DNA of 64,000 nt from Pleurodeles waltl. Taxonomy: Eukaryota > Chordata > Amphibia > Caudata > Salamandridae. The stretch's first letter is position 1; every line of letters begins with the position of its first letter. Of the stretch, positions 1 to 10,375 are shown one piece after another. Made by a program: the position numbers and the translations under genes. The notes under the pieces are model-generated. The model made no database searches, was not told the origin of the DNA, and worked only from the letters and a program-made list of their open reading frames with translations. The DNA lies in contig NC_090439.1 of assembly GCF_031143425.1 (NCBI RefSeq), positions 353,518,027 to 353,582,026 on the forward strand. The letters are read 5' to 3'.

Positions 1-836
1 GAGAAATGTGTTTCTCATGCAAGGAACACGTGGGAATAAATGTGACCTTAGAAGTTTCCCGAGGCTTCCTAAAGATGGCTGCAAGAAAAGGCCACACAAA
101 ATTCTTTGCAAGCTAGGTGAGACTTCATAGTGGCTGTTTTGCGCAGTTCAGCTTTGAAGTTGAAACGAGTTTGCGTTTAAATTAGCCGTTATCTTTAGCC
201 AACTAAGCACGTGAACAAATGTTAAATAAGGATGCTATGTCCGTCTACCTTTCCAATGTCACTTATTTCATGAATAAGGTTTCCAAAGCCAGTTGGTCTG
301 GCTTATAAGTACTAATGCGTGCAGACACACAAACGCAGGGTTTATTTGTGCCAGACTATGTGAAACCTGTGTGAGGGGGGCAAGATTCTAAGAGTATTGA
401 ATTACAGTGCAGCACACGTCGGAAGTGTCCTGGGGTTGTGTGTGATTGACCAGACATCGATCACTGCGCCTTTGTAATCGTTAATGGGGGAAGTCGGTCG
501 AGAGATAGGACGGATGCACGTCAAATTAACATATTCTTGTAACTGGTTAAAATTGTGGGGTAGTGAGCGTGATTTATGTGGGCAATGGTCTGTTTATCTG
601 CGTGATAAGTAGTGAAATGCGTTCCTGGTGTCACTGCGATCACGTTGCCGCAAACGTTAATCTGCCCCAATGCTTGATGAGAAAAGGAACGATTTAGTGA
701 GAGTAATCGTTACACGTGGATGTCCCTAAACTTCCTAAAGGACAAAGGTGCTTGTCCTTGATTAGGTTTGTGTGTCAGAATAACAAACCAAACGTATGTC
801 CTCAATACAGAAGGTCATAGTTAAATGCTGTACACA
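1..836. other. No recognisable feature
   Basis: I see no coding potential beyond chance-length frames and no repeat boundary that I can support. Confidence 0.5.
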
Positions 837-1105
837 GTCCACCTCAAAGATACAGGGCAGCGTCCAACGACATGCATTGCATGTAGGCAGTCATAGTAAA
901 GGATCTTAAGAGACTACCCAGGGCAACAGAGGAGCAGCCCACAAGAATACACTTCTTATAGGCAGCCAGGGTGAAATGCCTTTTTATGGGTCCACCCAGG
1001 AGGGACAGTTGAGAGCCTACAGGCATGCACTAGGCAGAAGCTGCCACAATAAAAAGTCTTCTATACAATTCACCCAGGAGCAATGGGTGGGCACCTCTCA
1101 GTGTA
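837..1105. repeat. Degenerate tandem repeat, period about 75 bp
   Basis: About three and a half diverged units can be lined up by eye. Each has a GTCCACC/GACTACC/ATTCACC-type segment followed by CAGG, then an AGGCAG box and an A-rich stretch; the AGGCAG boxes recur at roughly 891, 960 and 1032. Diverged single relatives, with 'agcaacag' near 'gagactat' or 'gtccatcc', occur near 1550-1600 and 1890-1935. The repeat is old and its family is unknown. Confidence 0.4.
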
Positions 1106-1984
1106 AATACGGAATATCAAATATAGCATATTGAGTCGGCACAATATCGTGATCAAAATATAAAGGACCAAAAGGTAAATGTACAGATTTTCTCCACATA
1201 TATCCTTTTTGATGATTTACATATCTTCAAGGTATGTAGGTGCAGTGTTAAAAATAGAAAATCCATACTTACTTATATGCACATGCCTCCTTGATATTTT
1301 GTTTTTTCAATATTTTGGTCACAACATTGTGGCCGCTCGATATTCTATACATCATATTCTGGGCTACACCACCAACCCACACACATGTACTGGATACGGT
1401 TTGCCAGGGTATAATGATCTCACCTATTAAATCTAACAAGTCAACACCCCACAGGTATGCACAGGAGTCAAGGTAAAGAGCAAAAGAGTCCATAGTGATA
1501 GATGAAAAAGTAACACAGGTCTGCACAGGAAAACACAGTCCTACTTAATAGTCTTTAGAGACTATCCTTGAGCAACAGAGGAGAAACACACAAACATGTT
1601 CGAGTTTATTTATTTAAAAAATAATAATTGTAGATTGCATCTGTCACCTAAAACGTATCCCGAAAGGGTACAGGCAATCAAGCCCGAAGTCATGATTAAG
1701 TGCAGAGGCCCACAAACAAATTAATTTAGATAACCTGCAAGTAAAGAAATAACACCTATGGCACATCTCACACGGAGGAGGATGTGGCCTCATCATACAC
1801 ATTTCCTTCAAGTCACATTCACCTCTTTGTTAACAACGTTCAACCAGGACAGTCACATTTAGGTATTTGCTTGGTAGAGCAAGTGCTGTATAGAGTCCAT
1901 CCGAAAGCAACAGGGAGCAGCTTACTGGGTGCACTAGTGTCAAGCAGTAAGGGTATATTTCTCGACAGGACCCAGCCAGCGGTC
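1106..1984. other. No recognisable gene
   Basis: Anonymous sequence. The open frames on both strands overlap each other and show no motif. It contains the two diverged relatives of the upstream tandem repeat. Confidence 0.5.
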
Positions 1985-2313
1985 CAGTGCTTAATTTGTG
2001 CTTGTTGTTCCCGGTGCGGAGCACCGGCACTTATTTTTGAGGGCCGGAGCTTATTTTTTCCGTCTCAAGCATTTACTGCGAGCAAAAGACACATATGGGA
2101 AAGACGGAGGAAGGGAAAAACGAAAAAGCATCAGAAAGATGCCAGAGTGAACTGAAGGGGCAGGGAGTGGCTTTAAATAGATTGAAGAGGCCCGAGATGG
2201 CTTCAGGATTACGCTGCCTCAGTATTCCCTGTTCACACATTTAATTGCAGCAATCGCGTGTTTAAGAGGAGAGCTCTGGGCACCGGCCGTTGTTATTTAC
2301 AAATTAAGCACTG
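1985..2313. mobile_element. hAT-like MITE
   Basis: The ends are perfect 15-bp inverted repeats, CAGTGCTTAATTTGT at 1985-1999 and its complement at 2299-2313. Similarity continues weakly inward, where both ends reach a CCGGTGC block. The flanks are 8-bp direct repeats with one mismatch: cagcggtc (1977-1984) and cagcagtc (2314-2321). A CAGTG-type end plus an 8-bp target duplication is the classic hAT signature. At 329 bp there is no transposase, so it would be non-autonomous. A short hairpin (CCGGTGC/GCACCGG) lies just inside the left end. The structure is visible in the sequence; the hAT assignment is inferred from it. Confidence 0.8.
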
Positions 2314-2321
2314 CAGCAGTC

Positions 2322-2637
2322 CAATAAAAGGCATCGCAAAGTATTGCACCATGTGTTATACACATACAATATATATTCCCTCTTGATAATGGAACACAAA
2401 GTTGTTGGAGTTTTAATAAAAAATAAGTTAATATAATGTGTATTGTATGCTGCATGTAGCCCATTTTTACGATCAGCAATGTCAAATGCTCAAGGCTCTG
2501 AACACACAACTTCTTTCGGCAATATCTACTTGGGATTGAACACAAAGGAGAAGTAAACTGAGCAACGGAAGAACCCAGTAAAGTAGACCAGGCTTTGAAG
2601 AGAACCAGTCATGTACAGCAGCATTTATAACAACCTA
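2322..2637. other. No recognisable feature
   Basis: AT-rich anonymous sequence between two DNA-transposon-like elements. No frame carries a motif. Confidence 0.5.
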
Positions 2638-3354
2638 GGGCCAGATGTAGCAAAGGATTTGCGCATCGCAAATGGCGAAAATCGCCGTTTGCGAGGTGCA
2701 AATGCCTCTTTGTATGCAGAAATGCATATTGCGAGTCGGGACCGACTCGCAATATGCATTTCAGAATCGCAAATAGGAAGGGGTGTTCCCTTCCTATTTG
2801 CGATTCGGAGTGGCATGCAATACCATTTGCGACCGCATATGCGGTCGCAAAGGGTGTCACAGTTACCATCCACTTCAAGTGGATGGTAACCCACTCGCAA
2901 ATTGGAAGGGGTCCTCATGGGACCCCTTCCCCTTTACGAATGGACCCAATACAATTTTTTCAGGGCAGGTAGTGGTCCACGGGACCACTACCTGCCTTGA
3001 AAAAATACAGAAACTAAAGGTTTCGTTTTTTTTTTAAGTGCAGCTCGTTTTCCTTTAAGGAAAACGGGCTACACTTAAAAAAAAAAAACTGCTTTATTGA
3101 GAAAGCAGTCACGAACATGGAGGTCTGCTAACGACAGCAGGCCTCCATTTTTGCGAGTGCCTAGACTCGCTATGGGGCCGCAATTTGCGACCCACCTCAT
3201 TAATATTAATGAGGTGGGTCACTGCGACCCCATAGCGACTCGCAGACGGTGTCTGAGACACCGTACTGCATACCAATTTGCGAGTTGCAAATTGCGAGTC
3301 GCATGGACTCGCAATTTGCAACTCGCAATTTTTTTTTTTGCTACATCTGGCCCC
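2638..3354. mobile_element. Palindrome-chain MITE, Harbinger-like ends
   Basis: Inverted ends GGGCCAGATGTAGCAAA (left, from 2638) match the complement at the right end. Both ends are flanked by CTA, a 3-bp duplication compatible with the PIF/Harbinger superfamily. The interior is a run of about ten independent hairpins. Examples are a 44-bp near-perfect palindrome at 2719-2762, a perfect 26-bp one at 2826-2851 and a perfect 32-bp one at 3189-3220, with further hairpins near 2870, 2910, 2970, 3045, 3120 and 3250. Open frames on both strands here are by-products of the symmetry. Superfamily placement is an inference from end sequence and duplication length. Confidence 0.75.
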
Positions 3355-3676
3355 TAATTCTTAACACCAGCCGGGATCATAACCCAGTGAAGTACGTGGG
3401 CTACCTTACACAATCCAGAGAAGTGCAACAGCTACTGAACACACTTCTGAGAAGTGTATCTGAAACGGACCACTATCAAGCATTAGACACACTGCAGTAC
3501 AAGAGGCACCACATAGAACTGAGTGAAATATAAAATGCAGTAAACACACTCCACCACCAGGCCTCAAGCACTCTAAAGACAGGAACCTGGGCTGCTGAAC
3601 ACACTCAAGTTAAGTACAACACAAGCTGAGTACACTTCAGTTAAGATCAGGCACTGGACACTTGGCAAAACATGTG
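3355..3676. other. Degenerate short repeats, no gene
   Basis: The phrase 'ctgaacacac' or a close variant recurs at about 3436, 3542 and 3597, with similar spacer text, suggesting an old short tandem repeat. Nothing coding is recognised. Confidence 0.3.
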
Positions 3677-4093
3677 GAGTCCGATTCACAAAGGGAAATC
3701 TATGTGTAGGGAGCTCTGCACATGTAGATTTCCACCTACAACTATGCAAAGATCTCTACCCCCTCCCAATTTAAAGGCGGAAATCACCACATAGTAGGAT
3801 TTATGAGTCTCTAGCCCCTTTATACCAGGGGCTGCAGCCTCATACCATTGAAAACGGAATTATGTAGAAACTTAAAGTTGGATTTTTAATGTAAGGAGAT
3901 TTTTCGCCTGGCAATGGAGGTCCTGCCACCGAGGTGAAAAACTCAGAATGGAAAGAAATAGGGAAACACCATACACAACACCTCAATCACAAACACCTGA
4001 CATGCATTAACACTCTAACCACACAAATACAACCCGCAACCTAGGCTCCGCCCTCTTCTCTTTGGACACCACACAACACCTATAGGTTCCAAG
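3677..4093 (+). mobile_element. Harbinger-like transposon remnant, 5' part
   Basis: The stretch begins with a GAGTCCGATTCACAAAGG-like end that I recall as typical of amphibian Harbinger-type elements. It contains a short inverted repeat (aaatctatgtg / cacatgtagattt, about 3706-3734) and runs into the Myb/SANT-like remnant at 4094. I could not find the matching opposite end or a target duplication, so the right boundary is unknown. Confidence 0.35.
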
Positions 4094-4291
4094 GTGCAGT
4101 CCATCTCATTACAGAGAAAGAAGAACTTCACTGCGGAAGAGACAGACCTTCAAAAATTATATGCTATGCCTTCATGCACCCTCAGTGGAGTGAAGGCCTC
4201 AAGGCAGGAGTTGTCCGATTATGTTAATGCATTGGTATTAAAGGCACACAATGTGGAGGGGCTTTACAAAGTGCAAGAGGAAAGGAGGTAG
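4094..4291 (+). pseudogene. Myb/SANT-like domain remnant, Harbinger-associated
   Basis: A 65-residue frame contains an RKKNFTAEE segment near residues 8-16, the usual opening of the Myb/SANT-like (trihelix) protein encoded beside the transposase in PIF/Harbinger elements. The following 'SGVKASRQE' is compatible with the next helix. The expected tryptophan pattern is eroded and the frame ends after 65 residues, whereas the family protein is several hundred residues long, so this is a fragment. No transposase catalytic motifs are seen nearby. The alternative is a chance match; the N-terminal motif is the main support. Confidence 0.4.
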
Positions 4292-4408
4292 GTGAAGGAG
4301 AAAATATTATAGAGAGTTTATATATAAGCTTAGAAAAATATTGATTGAATGATTGTCCTTTGAGAATCCATAGATACGTGCTGCATTTGAGTTTGAGGAA
4401 TTGAAGAT

Positions 4409-4475
4409 GCTATTTATTGCAACTGATAAATTCTAATACAGTGGGGTTCGGAATGTATCGGTTGCAATAAATAGC
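4409..4475. other. Pre-miRNA-like hairpin
   Basis: Arms 4409-4433 and 4451-4475 pair over 25 positions with two non-Watson-Crick positions, one of which can be a G-U wobble. The outer 15 bp (gctatttattgcaac / complement) are perfect. The loop is about 17 nt. The size and shape resemble a microRNA precursor. It is isolated and AU-rich, unlike the GC-rich hairpin chains elsewhere in the window. I do not recognise the arm sequences. It could equally be the core of a small MITE. Confidence 0.35.
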
Positions 4476-4486
4476 AGTTGTTCCTA

Positions 4487-7400
4487 GTCACTGGGGAACA
4501 ACATGCAGGTTTTATGTTTCGGTAAACTCTTTATTATTTCTCCTTGTTAAATTCCAGCAGGTTTGACCAGCTGAAATGTAAGGAATGGCGAGGTGTGTAA
4601 TACACCTGCTAATTACTCGGTGTCATAAATCTTACCGACCTCGGAATTCCTACCCATATGCAAACCAGAGTTTGTGCAGGGGTTGGAAAACACCAACCAA
4701 CAAGGAATCAGGGCCAATATTTTTTCACGTAAAAATCATATAAATATATTACCAATATTTTTGTGTTTGATTGATTTTATGAATCTCCAGCTCACTCTAC
4801 CGAGCTTGGGAAATAGCAAATATTCCTACAAAACAATTTAACTATACAAAAATATTGTTAGTGAAATCATTTTAAGATCTTCTTACAGTAAATTCCCAGT
4901 AAATGTTTACAGAAATTGAAGAAATCATGACGTACAAATGATGTCTGCAACAGGTATTTTGTTTTGACAAAGGAACACATTAACACTTTCTTTTCTTTCG
5001 AGGGAAAATTATTGACAAAAAGGTATTCTAGTTTAAACATGGTGAATACTTGTTAAAGCACAGAACACTAATCATTCTATATGCAAATCTCCACCTAATA
5101 AAATGAAAAATCAATTATTGTAGCGTAAACAATTTTTCAGTAAAAGGCTGATCTTTTGCGCCAAAAATTCAAAGGTTCACATATAATTTTCAGTGACGTT
5201 CTTTATTACTGCTTGCATAGTATATAAATATAAGTATGTGTGTGCATGTGTTACTTTCTCTCCCTTGTACCTTTATTGATTTTGAAGCATGTGTTCATGG
5301 GAAGTAAGTATATTCAAGATCTCTAGGTCTGTTGGGATGGTAGGATCAGTGATTTAGAAGAATATATTAGTACAATGAATAAAAACGAGTTTAATCTTAA
5401 GTTCACATATAAATATACTAATGAAAAATATAATTTTTAGACCTGGAAGTATATATGGATAAAAATAAGGGATATTGCAAGTGAACTTATTCCAGAGATC
5501 TACAGCCAACATTTACTTAGCTCTTATCCCAAAACAACTACTCTGAGCATACCTTACAGCGAATTGTTCTGCCCCAGGTGCAATGATTCCAACATTAATT
5601 GACTTTGAGTTAGATATGATGGAACAACGATTTGTAGAACCAGGCTGTTCACAGGGTAGTGTAGAAAGAGTATCACCCTATAATAGAGAAACCTTGCTTG
5701 TACCTAAGGTTAGAAATAGGAAGAACAGTCTTGAGTTTAGATTCATTCCAACATGTTCACATAACTGCCCTGCTATATCTAGGATACTTCTTACACATTA
5801 GAAGTTACTCAAGCTGGCTCTAGACCTTAGAAACTGTGTCTCTACCCTCTTCTAGAATCACTTTTTACGAAATCGCAATCTATTGGAGACTTAATAGCAC
5901 AAATCATTTTTCAGATAGAAGGGACAATGTTTGTCGGATAGACAAGACTCAGCGAGTAGATGTTTTCAGTAAATGTAGACATGTCAGTTTGGCATGAACT
6001 CATGTAAGAAGATTGTGAACATCAGAATTAGGAGATCATTTGAAATCAGAAGTGTTAGTAGCGTGTCTGAATATGTTCTATACATGCTAATATGTGCTAA
6101 CAAACTGATTTATATTGGCAGTATAATTCACACAATGGACTGCACATTATAGAACATACTCATGCGATTATGAATTTGGAAACAAATTATCCAGTTACTA
6201 TCCACTTTGCTGAAAAACACAAAAGAAAAACTGATAATCTAAAAGTGATTGGAGAATTTAAAGAACCTGCTATCAAGAGAAGAAGAGATAGAAAATTACG
6301 ACTACACAGGATGAAGCCAAGGGTATTGTTTTGCTCAAATACGATAATCCTACAAGGTCTTCATGTATTCCTGTACGTTTATGGAGTGATTCATACCTAC
6401 ATTCTGTTTTAGCTATTTGCTTTTACTGGCTGTTTTTGGATGATGAAGTTAGAAAATCTCCATTTGATACCATTTGCTTGAGATTAGAAAATATTCATTT
6501 AATACCATTTGCTTGTGATACATATGATATGATTTAGCTCTTCGAAGTTGTATTTTGACTAATGTGTATTCAATTATTTTCTTGCTTAATACGGACTTAC
6601 ATATGTATATTGTCATCTAGCTCACTATTTCTACTCTGGTTTGGTGTTTCATTATGCCCTAGTACTGTACTGTAATAAGAAGGGTGCATTTAAGGTAAAT
6701 ATTGAAATTGGCAACTGCACTATCTGTTGGTAAAGGTTGGGGAACCGACCAAAATGTGTAAGGCGTTATATAGTACTCTCTTGCAGCTTTGCACATTTCA
6801 GCACTTTCAATCTAAAGGCATGAATTATTGAAAAAAATGACAAAATGCCCTGGATCATGGGATTGAAATAACCCACTATATCTGTATATGATCTTGATTT
6901 AATCCTTTTACTGTTCCTTTGTTAGCAGGGGATGCCTCTACACAGCCTATGCATGCAGAGAATCATTTGCTTTCAGCCACTTCAGTCTGCAGCCCTTTCA
7001 TGTTTGGCGTTGCCACTGTATTTTTTTTAGACTGGATCTCAGTTGTTAAAGGAATGACTGAACTCTAGCAATGCAAGTAGACATTCTTTCTATTCAAAGC
7101 TCCCCCGAGACCCTGCTGTCCATTTGTGCCAGGATACCTTGATCACTTACTTTCTGAGAAGATGACTGCAACCACTCTGATGACCCTAGTTATGATGCAG
7201 TCATTGGCATATCCCCCTACAGTACCCAGCAAAATCATTAATTCAGATGGCAAAACGAGAAGTGGAACTGGTTGGTTGTGAGTGTCCACAGTGAGGGAAC
7301 AGTTCCATTCAGCGATCACTTAGGTTCACATTTTTCCTTTCAGGTGGGTATTTGTTTATTTCTAGCATCTTTCTTTTTCTAGTCACCTCCTGTTTTTCCC

Positions 7401-9452
7401 CATGGTTTTATGTGTGTATTGAGAAGCACTATATGTTTACTCTCTATCTGGTATGCTTTGTGTAGTGTTTTACCTACTTCGAGTCTAGAGCATCACCACT
7501 TTATCCTCCCACCTAAATGTGATTCCACCAGGGAATAGCCAGAAATAATCAATTTGGTGTTTATTCACTTTTGTTACCAATGGTTTATGATGTCATCTTC
7601 TCACTAATATAGTGACTTGGTTAGCACAATAATGCATTGGACCTCCAGATCTGGCCATTTTTTAATCCTTGGATGGAAACAAAGCCCAAATATGCCTAAA
7701 ACAATCTAATCGCTATGTCCTCTTTCAAATCACACATGAAAGTAACATCTACACTGAGAATTGTGCAAATTACATCCAGGTGGCACTCTATTATGTCCTC
7801 CCCTTAGGTATCCTTACGTAGATTTCAAATTCTACTATTGTCAACTCCGTGAATAATTTTCCAGATCTTCGCATTTATCAAAGATCTTTGTTTCTGCTCC
7901 CACCCTGGAGTTTTTATCAATATGGTCACTGTCCACATATGAATGAAGTTGTCTCTCATCTGATTCTTTTTCCACATTAATATTTGCTTGTCAAATTTAT
8001 GTGAGCTATGTCTTTGCCAATATGCAAATTCAAAAGCAAAAAGTTCTGTGCCAATGGGCTATCAAATTCCATATTCAGTTTCACAAGATGGTTCCTGGTG
8101 AGTGTGGTAGTTGCCTTTGCTGCTTTGTCACCAGCCAAAAGAAGCCCCGCTGATGCTTATTAGTGCTTCTGTGGGACATGTAGCACATGCTCACTCTGTC
8201 TGGTTTTCCACTGAGATAGTAACATGTACGTTGATGCTATGGGTATTCCTGTAGTGTGCAACATGCCAAAAGTGGGGCCCCAACAATATCCACCAGGTTC
8301 CCCTGCCAGAACTGTGATTTTTCACTCCATTCATGTGCACTTGTATTATTTCCTATTCTTAGCTCCAATTCAGAGAGATTTCTAGTAGTCCCTGAGTGCA
8401 TGAGGACTCTTCTCACTCAGCGCTTAACTGTGGATCTCACCATGGGGTTCCCCATGGGTGGCAACAGCACTGTCAATGTGTTTCTCTGGAGAAGGTTCCC
8501 AGGGCTCTACCCCTCTGTGCATAATTGCTGTTTCCCCACTCTGATGGGGCATTTGAGACATTAATTCCTCAGGAGTTCCAATGTGATACCCTGCTTGTTA
8601 AAATCAGACATTTCAACAGACTATGGTACCTGGGGCCCCTCATCCATATTTGTCCTGGTGGCGAGTCTTCCATGAATCGGTGGTGAAAGGGCTTCTTCTG
8701 CTGCTATGTTTACCCCTATTACCTTGTGCGGCTCAATTGCCAATGTGCCGCTGTACTAGCATGGCAAATACACTTAATATGTTACAGCTCCTTCGTCTCT
8801 TTTTATCCTTCTTGCTCATCAGAATGGTGCTCAGGCTGTCTGAGGCCCATGAGGGGAGGTGAATTTCGTCACATTAGTTGCCACACTGCCATCTCTGCTC
8901 TTGGCATGAGATGAGGTAAAAACACCAGGAAACCATAAGGACCTCTGGTGATAACCTCATATGCAGCCACCATAATGGTAGAATTGCTCTAAAGCATGTG
9001 TTTTTAAGGAAACATGTAAAGTCTGAAAGATTCCCAGTACCATTTTGTAATTAAATATCAAAAAGTAGGTAGAATACTAGGTTAGCCAGATAAATGTCTA
9101 ATACAAAAAACAAGGGTTTTGTTGAAATTATACTAATCTACTGAACAATTTTGTGATTGCTTGCCTTCATAACCACACAAGCGTCTTCTTTAAACGGTTG
9201 TTGAATAACTAAATGAGGCTAAACGTTCAAACAGTCTGCATGAAAAGCAAGAGGAAACAGAAATAACTCCACTCCCCCCCAGTTCCCACGATGAGTGCCA
9301 AAACCAGTCTTTAAGGTTAATAAACTGTACACGGGTTGAACGTCCCAATCCCTCCTTAAGTATGTAGTGAATTATTATATAAGATTGTCCACAACAGCAC
9401 AATTTGCACATCATTTATTTTCTTTTACAGGTAACGACGCTGAAGGAGCTAA
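4487..9452. other. Long stretch without a supported gene
   Basis: AT-rich anonymous DNA. Frames at 5583-5801 (72 residues) and 6170-6412 (80 residues, lysine/arginine-rich in the middle) carry no motif that I recognise and lack convincing splice or promoter context. 8256-8914 contains overlapping frames with no motif. Old, unrecognised repeats are likely, but I cannot name any. Confidence 0.5.
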
Positions 9453-10375
9453 GGCCCGTATTTATACTTTTTGACGCTAAACTGCGCTAACGCAGTTTAG
9501 CGGAAAAAATTTTGCGCCGGCTAACGCCATTCTGAAGCACCATGCGGGCGCCGTATTTATTGAATGGCGTTAGCCGGCGCAAGCAGACCGGCGCTGCCTG
9601 GTGTGCGTGGAAAAAAACCACGTACACCAGGCAGCGCTGGCGTTGGGAAAAATGGTGCTAGGGCGTCTTAAAAATGGTGCAAGTCAGGTTGACGCAAAAA
9701 ATCGCCTCCACCCGATTTGCGCCATTTTTAACGACGCCCAGACGCCATTGACATGACTCCTGTCTTAGTAAAGACAGGAGTCATGCCCCCTTGCCCAATG
9801 GCCATGCCCAGGGGACTTATGTCCCCTGGGCATGGTCATTGGGCATTGAGGCATGTAGGGGGGCACAAATCAGGCCCCCCTATGCCAAAAAAATATATAA
9901 AAAAATAAATAAATTATACCTACCTGAACTTACCTGAATGTCCCTGGGGTGGGTCCCTCCAGCCTTGGGTGTCCTCCTGGGGTGGGCAAGGGTGGCAGGG
10001 GGGGTCCCTGGGGGCATGGGAGGGCAGCTGTGGGCTCATTTTGAGCCCACAGGTCCCTTAACGCCTGCCCTGACCCAGGCGCTAAAATCCGGCGCAAATG
10101 CGGGTTTTTTTGCCCCGCCCACTCCCGGGCGTCATTTTTGCCCGGGAGTATAAATACGACGCATTTGCGGCGCAGTCATTTTTTTAGACGGGAACGCCTA
10201 CCTTGCATTTCATTAACGCAAGGAAGGCGTTCACGCAAAAAAATGACGCTCTTTCCTCATACTTTGGCGCTAGACGCGTCTAACGCCAAAGTATAAATAT
10301 GGCGTTAGTTTTGCGCCGAATTTGCGTCGAAAAAAACGACGCAAATTCGGCGCAAACGGAGTATAAATATGCCCC
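9453..10375. mobile_element. Palindrome-chain MITE, family 1, copy A
   Basis: Ends GGCCCGTATTTATAC and the complement of GGGGCATATTTATAC define a 923-bp element. The interior is a series of hairpins: 9476-9501 (11-bp arms), about 9510-9590 (arms carrying the CGCCGGCTAACGCCAT segment), about 9590-9640, 9752-9785 (15-bp perfect arms, 4-nt loop) and about 9797-9845, with more near 10030 and 10120 and in the last 200 bp. A second copy lies at 52612-53508 and a very short one at 61643-61791. No transposase is present. Target duplication is not clear. Confidence 0.7.

Noticed and set aside
5583..6412. Two frames (72 and 80 codons) considered as exons of a host gene
   Set aside because: No recognised domain, no consistent splice sites joining them, and lengths within chance for AT-rich DNA.
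8256..8914. Overlapping plus-strand frames up to 102 codons
   Set aside because: No motif and mutually exclusive frames.
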